Part shown: piece after piece, positions 58,367-64,000 of the stretch
Layout: every line of letters begins with the position of its first letter
How positions within the stretch are numbered: position 1 is the first letter of the stretch
Source: Ramazzottius varieornatus
Taxonomy: Eukaryota; Tardigrada; Eutardigrada; Parachela; Ramazzottiidae
Assembly: GCA_001949185.1 (NCBI GenBank)
Contig: BDGG01000010.1
Location: forward strand, 166,469 to 230,468
Direction of reading: 5' to 3'
Length of the DNA stretch: 64,000 bases
Made by a program: the position numbers and the translations under genes
Notes under the pieces: generated by a model
What the model was told of the DNA's origin: nothing
The model's database searches: none
What the model saw: only the letters and a program-made list of their open reading frames with translations

Positions 58367-60044
58367 CTAGCCGCGTGGTGGAACGGTACCGTTTGTCCAC
58401 GCGCCTGGGTCCAGTGGGGGCAGACCATCGATTCGTCGGCATGCATTGACAATCTTTCTCGGCTGGCAAGTGTAGACATTGGGATCAGGGTTGAAGTACT
58501 GTCCGTAGGGGCATTGATGAGGTGTTGGGACCAGGCCTTTGCAGTAGGACATGCAGCAACACCAGCTGGGCGAGCAGCCGTTCATGTCGGTCAAAGCATA
58601 CCCGAAGCGCTTGGTGTTCAAACAGACAGCCACACTAGCTGGGTTGTCACCACATGGTGGGTACAGGTCGACGACGACCGGCTTGCCGTCGTCCGGGTTC
58701 ACGACAGGAGGTGTCGGAGCAACATCGCCGCTAGTACCGTTACCCGGCGTGATAATAACGCTTGAGCCACCGCCAGCGAAGCTGTTACTTCCCGCTGGAG
58801 GCCAAGGTAGGTCGTATGGTGTGCCGTTGATGTAGGTCAGTTCGCGGGCTGGTGGCATATGGAAGACTAGGCGGAGTTTGATCTTCAGGGCAAAGTCGCT
58901 GTTGGTGTCGTTGTGGGTGTGGTTCTTGTTGGGGTCCGTGTTGCCGTTAGCCAAGACTAGTGTACCATTCTCCGCCGTGGTGAAATGCAGGTGGATGGGC
59001 TCGTTGGAGTTCCAGTCGTGAGACATGGTGGCGTAGTTTTCGGCGCTCGTTGAAGTCGATCCACCCGGATACCCAACATGGACCACGTAGTGGCCGCCTC
59101 GCTGGGACCTGCGCCAGCTGGAGAAATCCAGCTGTTTACCATCGGGAGGAGGCTTCTCCCAGTTGTAGGGCGTTTTCGTCTTTTCCATCGACAGCAATGT
59201 GTACATGTAGTCTAGGTTGAAATCGTTGCACTTGTTGCCTGCTCCGCAGGTACAGAAGTATCCTGTCAGCGCTTTGTCGAGGAACCCGCATTTGTTGTAG
59301 ACGTATCCACCACACGAACGAGTTAGATTACCTGAAAGCCGACCACGGTGGATTTACAGAAAACCAGTCGGATATTCTGCTTTACTACGGACATCTTGTT
59401 ACCTGTAGTTCTGTTGAGCATAACGCCACAAGATAGCGCCAGGCCTTGGTGACTGGTTGAGCAGTCAAAGACTATCTCATTCTCGACGTCATTACGGCAC
59501 GACCAGGCGTAATTCTCCTGGTTACAGACGTAACACGGATTGGGTGGCAGTTTAGGAGAAGCTTTGTCAACTACTGCTGGTCCCTGCTGGCGGTGAACCA
59601 AAAACTTTCCTGGAGAACACCATAAGTTAGACTGAGTGAGACGGCTGCGGGTTCTGAGTCGATTCAGAGTGTTTACTGAGAGGGCGACAGACGATCTGCT
59701 GGTGATCGTTTCATCAAGTGGTGCAGTTTTCCTTGTCATTGTATGGACACGTACGCCACTTGGGAAGCGATCTTGAAATCCGACAGGATTTCTTTTTCAC
59801 GTAGCGCACGCTTTCGGTATTATTGGCTGGAAAGGTGCGCCACTTTGTAAAACGCTCTTGTCGAGCGTGTTTGCCGGCCTCCTCCTGCAGACTTACCAGC
59901 AGAGTGATGAGCCGTCTGAGGATATTGAAAGCGTTCAGACCACGCATCGCACAACGTGGCCAGCGACACTGCGATCAGCACGAGGGTGTTTGTCATTCTG
60001 CCACCGAATGTCCGGTGTGATGTAGCCATACTTTGGACAGGCAA
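58367..60044 (-). CDS. secreted Ly6-domain protein fused to a chitin-binding-like module
   Basis: Three exons (59897-60044, 59403-59609, 58367-59331) give 439 codons with all introns in phase 1. Exon 1 holds a signal peptide (TNTLVLIAVSLATLCDA; start at 60044, or six codons in at 60029). Exon 2 begins the Ly6 domain (NPCYVCNQENYAWSC to LSCGVML), and exon 3 completes it (LTRSCGGYVYNKCG, YFCTCGAGNKCND). About 130 residues follow with SHDWNSNEPIHLHF and several N-glycosylation sites, a Gly/Pro-rich linker, and a cysteine-dense module (NGCSPSWCCCMSYC, CPYGQYFNPD, CQPRK) resembling a CBM14 fold. Probably extracellular, perhaps at cuticle. AATAAA signals at 58203-58213 fit the stop at 58367. Combining a three-finger domain with a chitin-type module is unusual. 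Confidence 0.8.
59713..59845. repeat. two copies of an intronic hairpin repeat
   Basis: Copies at 59713-59764 (TCAAGTGGTGCAG to GTACGCCACTTGG) and 59801-59845 (GTAGCGCACGC to GGTGCGCCACTT), both inside intron 1 of the Ly6/chitin-module gene. Arms of about 13 bp surround a 20-25-base middle. Related copies are at 62025-62075 and 63361-63409. Confidence 0.8.
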
Positions 60045-60675
60045 ACTTGTTGGCTCGTCAGATCTGCATGGAGCTGGTCAATAACTTTAGATACTACAAG
60101 GCCCAAGTATGTAGCAAGCCGACAAATGTTTCAAGCAGGAAGTATTTCAGCAAAGAAGAAGGGAAGGCCGCGAGAAAGCCGGCAGCTTAACCTTGACTTC
60201 ACGCAAAGTACTCGTTGAAAACCTTAGTTCGACGATTCAGAAAGCAAATGTACATCTGGTCGGTTGTAGGTTTGCCTTTGAAACTCAACCTGTTGCCTAG
60301 AGCCTCTGACACACTATGGAATTCGATCTCACCACAAACATGACATATCCAAAACGGAGGGGAGAATCCAAACCAGATCGGGTATTCGTAAGTCGGCAAC
60401 GAGGAATCATCGATGAGAAACGCCATCACACTTTTTTATATTTTAGCATTTCTATTTCTGCTACGGAGGTACCAAACCAGATACCGTACGTATGAGTATA
60501 TCTGGGTTTTCCTAGGAATACACGAGACAATGAAAACAGATGAAAATTCACATTGCACGGGGTAGTTCGTGGGTTGTTCAGTCCCCGGTTCGAATTTATA
60601 GAAGGTAATTTGCATTGCGGAGAAAATCGAACACGTCTTTAGGCAAGCTTTCACTGCGTGGTTTCGTTGGGGCCT
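60045..60675. other. spacer between two tandem Ly6 genes
   Basis: No gene recognised. It should hold the promoter of the 60044 gene and the 3' region of the 60676 gene; no clear core element was identified. Confidence 0.45.
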
Positions 60676-61249
60676 CTAGCCCGCCTGGATGACGGATTTG
60701 GCTCGTGCGTCAATCATGGAAGCCAAGCTCCAGCTGTTGCACAAACTTCCCGAACAGGCGCAGTAGTAGTCCGTGTCGCTGTAGCGAGTGCAAGCAGCAT
60801 TTGGATCCGCTCCACAACTTCGCAGCAGAACATCTGAAAAACACAGGCAAAATATACCGCACTCTTAGCTTATCGAACATCATTGGGACAGCTGGAGTTT
60901 TGGGGAACAACTCATTTGGCAGAAACGCATTACCTTTGCCATTTCTGCGGGTCAGATAAGCTCCACAAGCCGACACCTTTTCCTCCGCACAGTCAAACAC
61001 CTTATCGCTGGTCGCAACCGCGGCACAGTCCGGGAAGTTTGCTTGACCACAGGTGTAGCAGGGCACTTTAGCCGGAGCTAAGAAGAATTCCAACTGTCAG
61101 GCTTCCAGATACCGAGATATCGATCACCAAGTCCGTGAGTCGGACCGTGACCCGGCAGTGATGTTCTTACCTGCACAAACTTGGCTTATGACGGCTGACA
61201 CCACGATCACAAACATACCAGCTCCAGACAGGCTGGTCAAGTCCTTCAT
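60676..61249 (-). CDS. small secreted Ly6/three-finger protein
   Basis: Three exons (61171-61249, 60934-61077, 60676-60833) give 126 codons, all introns phase 1. Exon 1 encodes a signal peptide (GMFVIVVSAVISQVCA). Exon 2 holds PCYTCGQANFPDC to VSACGAYL. Exon 3 holds LLRSCGADPNAAC, YYCACSGSLCNSW. The cysteine pattern with the final LCN is the Ly6/uPAR signature. There is no hydrophobic C-terminus, so it is predicted to be soluble, unlike the gene at 55.5 kb. It is the tandem neighbour of the Ly6/chitin-module gene with the same intron placement, so it arose by local duplication. Confidence 0.88.
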
Positions 61250-61677
61250 ATTTCTTGGCTTTTCATACACACCACAAGTCAATGTTCGTGTTCAAGCGAA
61301 TGAGTATTACAGCTGATAGTGAGTACTCATCTAAGCGCGCTTTCCAACGGCGGTTGACGTGCCTTTTCAAAACGCCCAAAAATCTCAAGGCCGATTCTTC
61401 CGAAGTATACCTTCCTCGTCAAACAGTTCGTTGCCTGGAAAGTGCGACAAGGCCGGCACTAAACGGATTAGGTATTTATCCACCCAAGGAAATTCCAACA
61501 AGTATATTTCAGAGCCCAACCTGTGCGAGCGAAAAAGCTGAAAGGAATTTTCGAAAACTGAACAAGCCAGTGAAAGACTATTCACGAATAAAAAACGGAC
61601 GATGTATCATCAGAAGCAAATTCTGCTTTCAAATTTGGACATTTCTTACCAAAAAGCTGCGGAAACCAGTTCAAAAT

Positions 61678-63940
<2,263 letters not shown>

Positions 63941-64000
63941 CTGCAAAGTAAAATGACACTGAAATATAATTGCGCAGGATCACCGCCGCGTGACGTGATA

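Noticed and set aside
60560-60610. CCCCGGTTCGAATTTAT resembling a tRNA T-arm
   Set aside because: The bases flanking the loop do not pair and no cloverleaf can be drawn.

Overview
The window is animal nuclear DNA, not bacterial. Genes are split by short GT-AG introns, there are two 50-base N gaps (1127-1176 and 23722-23771), and the proteins are metazoan: thyrotropin-releasing-hormone-receptor-like GPCRs, prosaposin, Ly6/three-finger proteins and a TMEM184-type membrane protein. Chitin-binding-like cysteine modules suggest an ecdysozoan. A tardigrade is one candidate, but nothing here proves a species.

Layout. 3.4-9.3 kb (minus): five-exon GPCR whose first intron has been expanded by repeats. 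11.4 kb (minus): small secreted, neuropeptide-like precursor. 14.1-16.7 kb (plus): decayed five-exon hAT transposase carrying a distinctive set of paired palindromes. 17.1-18.05 kb: two small unrecognised genes in head-to-head arrangement. 18.4-20.95 kb (plus): decayed element in which an SGNH-hydrolase-like domain precedes a P-element/THAP9-like transposase. 24.1-26.3 kb (plus): second decayed hAT, of another lineage. 26.86-27.11 kb: clean hAT MITE with an 8-bp target duplication. 29.5-31.3 kb (minus): GPCR paralogue with exactly the same exon phases as the first. 31.6-38.4 kb: repeat-rich desert with a motif-array element, a possible copia-like remnant and several MITEs. 38.4-39.7 kb: complete mariner with TIRs and TA duplication and a single stop in its transposase. 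40.7 kb: unrecognised ORF. 41.3-44.4 kb: decayed non-LTR retrotransposon (zinc finger, reverse transcriptase, restriction-like endonuclease). 45.3 kb (minus): paralogue of the neuropeptide-like precursor. 48.7-50.76 kb (plus): intact prosaposin. 55.4-61.25 kb: cluster of three Ly6-type genes, one fused to a chitin-binding-like C-terminus, with a further exon carrying two cysteine-rich modules beside it. 61.7 kb to the right edge (minus): 3' part of a TMEM184-type gene.

Host genes are mostly secretory or cell-surface: two receptors, two putative peptide precursors, prosaposin, Ly6 proteins and a multi-pass membrane protein. Most of the rest is transposon debris. The least ordinary signals are the paired GTTGGANNTCCAAC palindromes of the first hAT, the SGNH/P-like transposase composite, the duplicated peptide precursors, the Ly6/chitin-module fusion, and a ~50-bp hairpin family found four times within three introns of two neighbouring genes.
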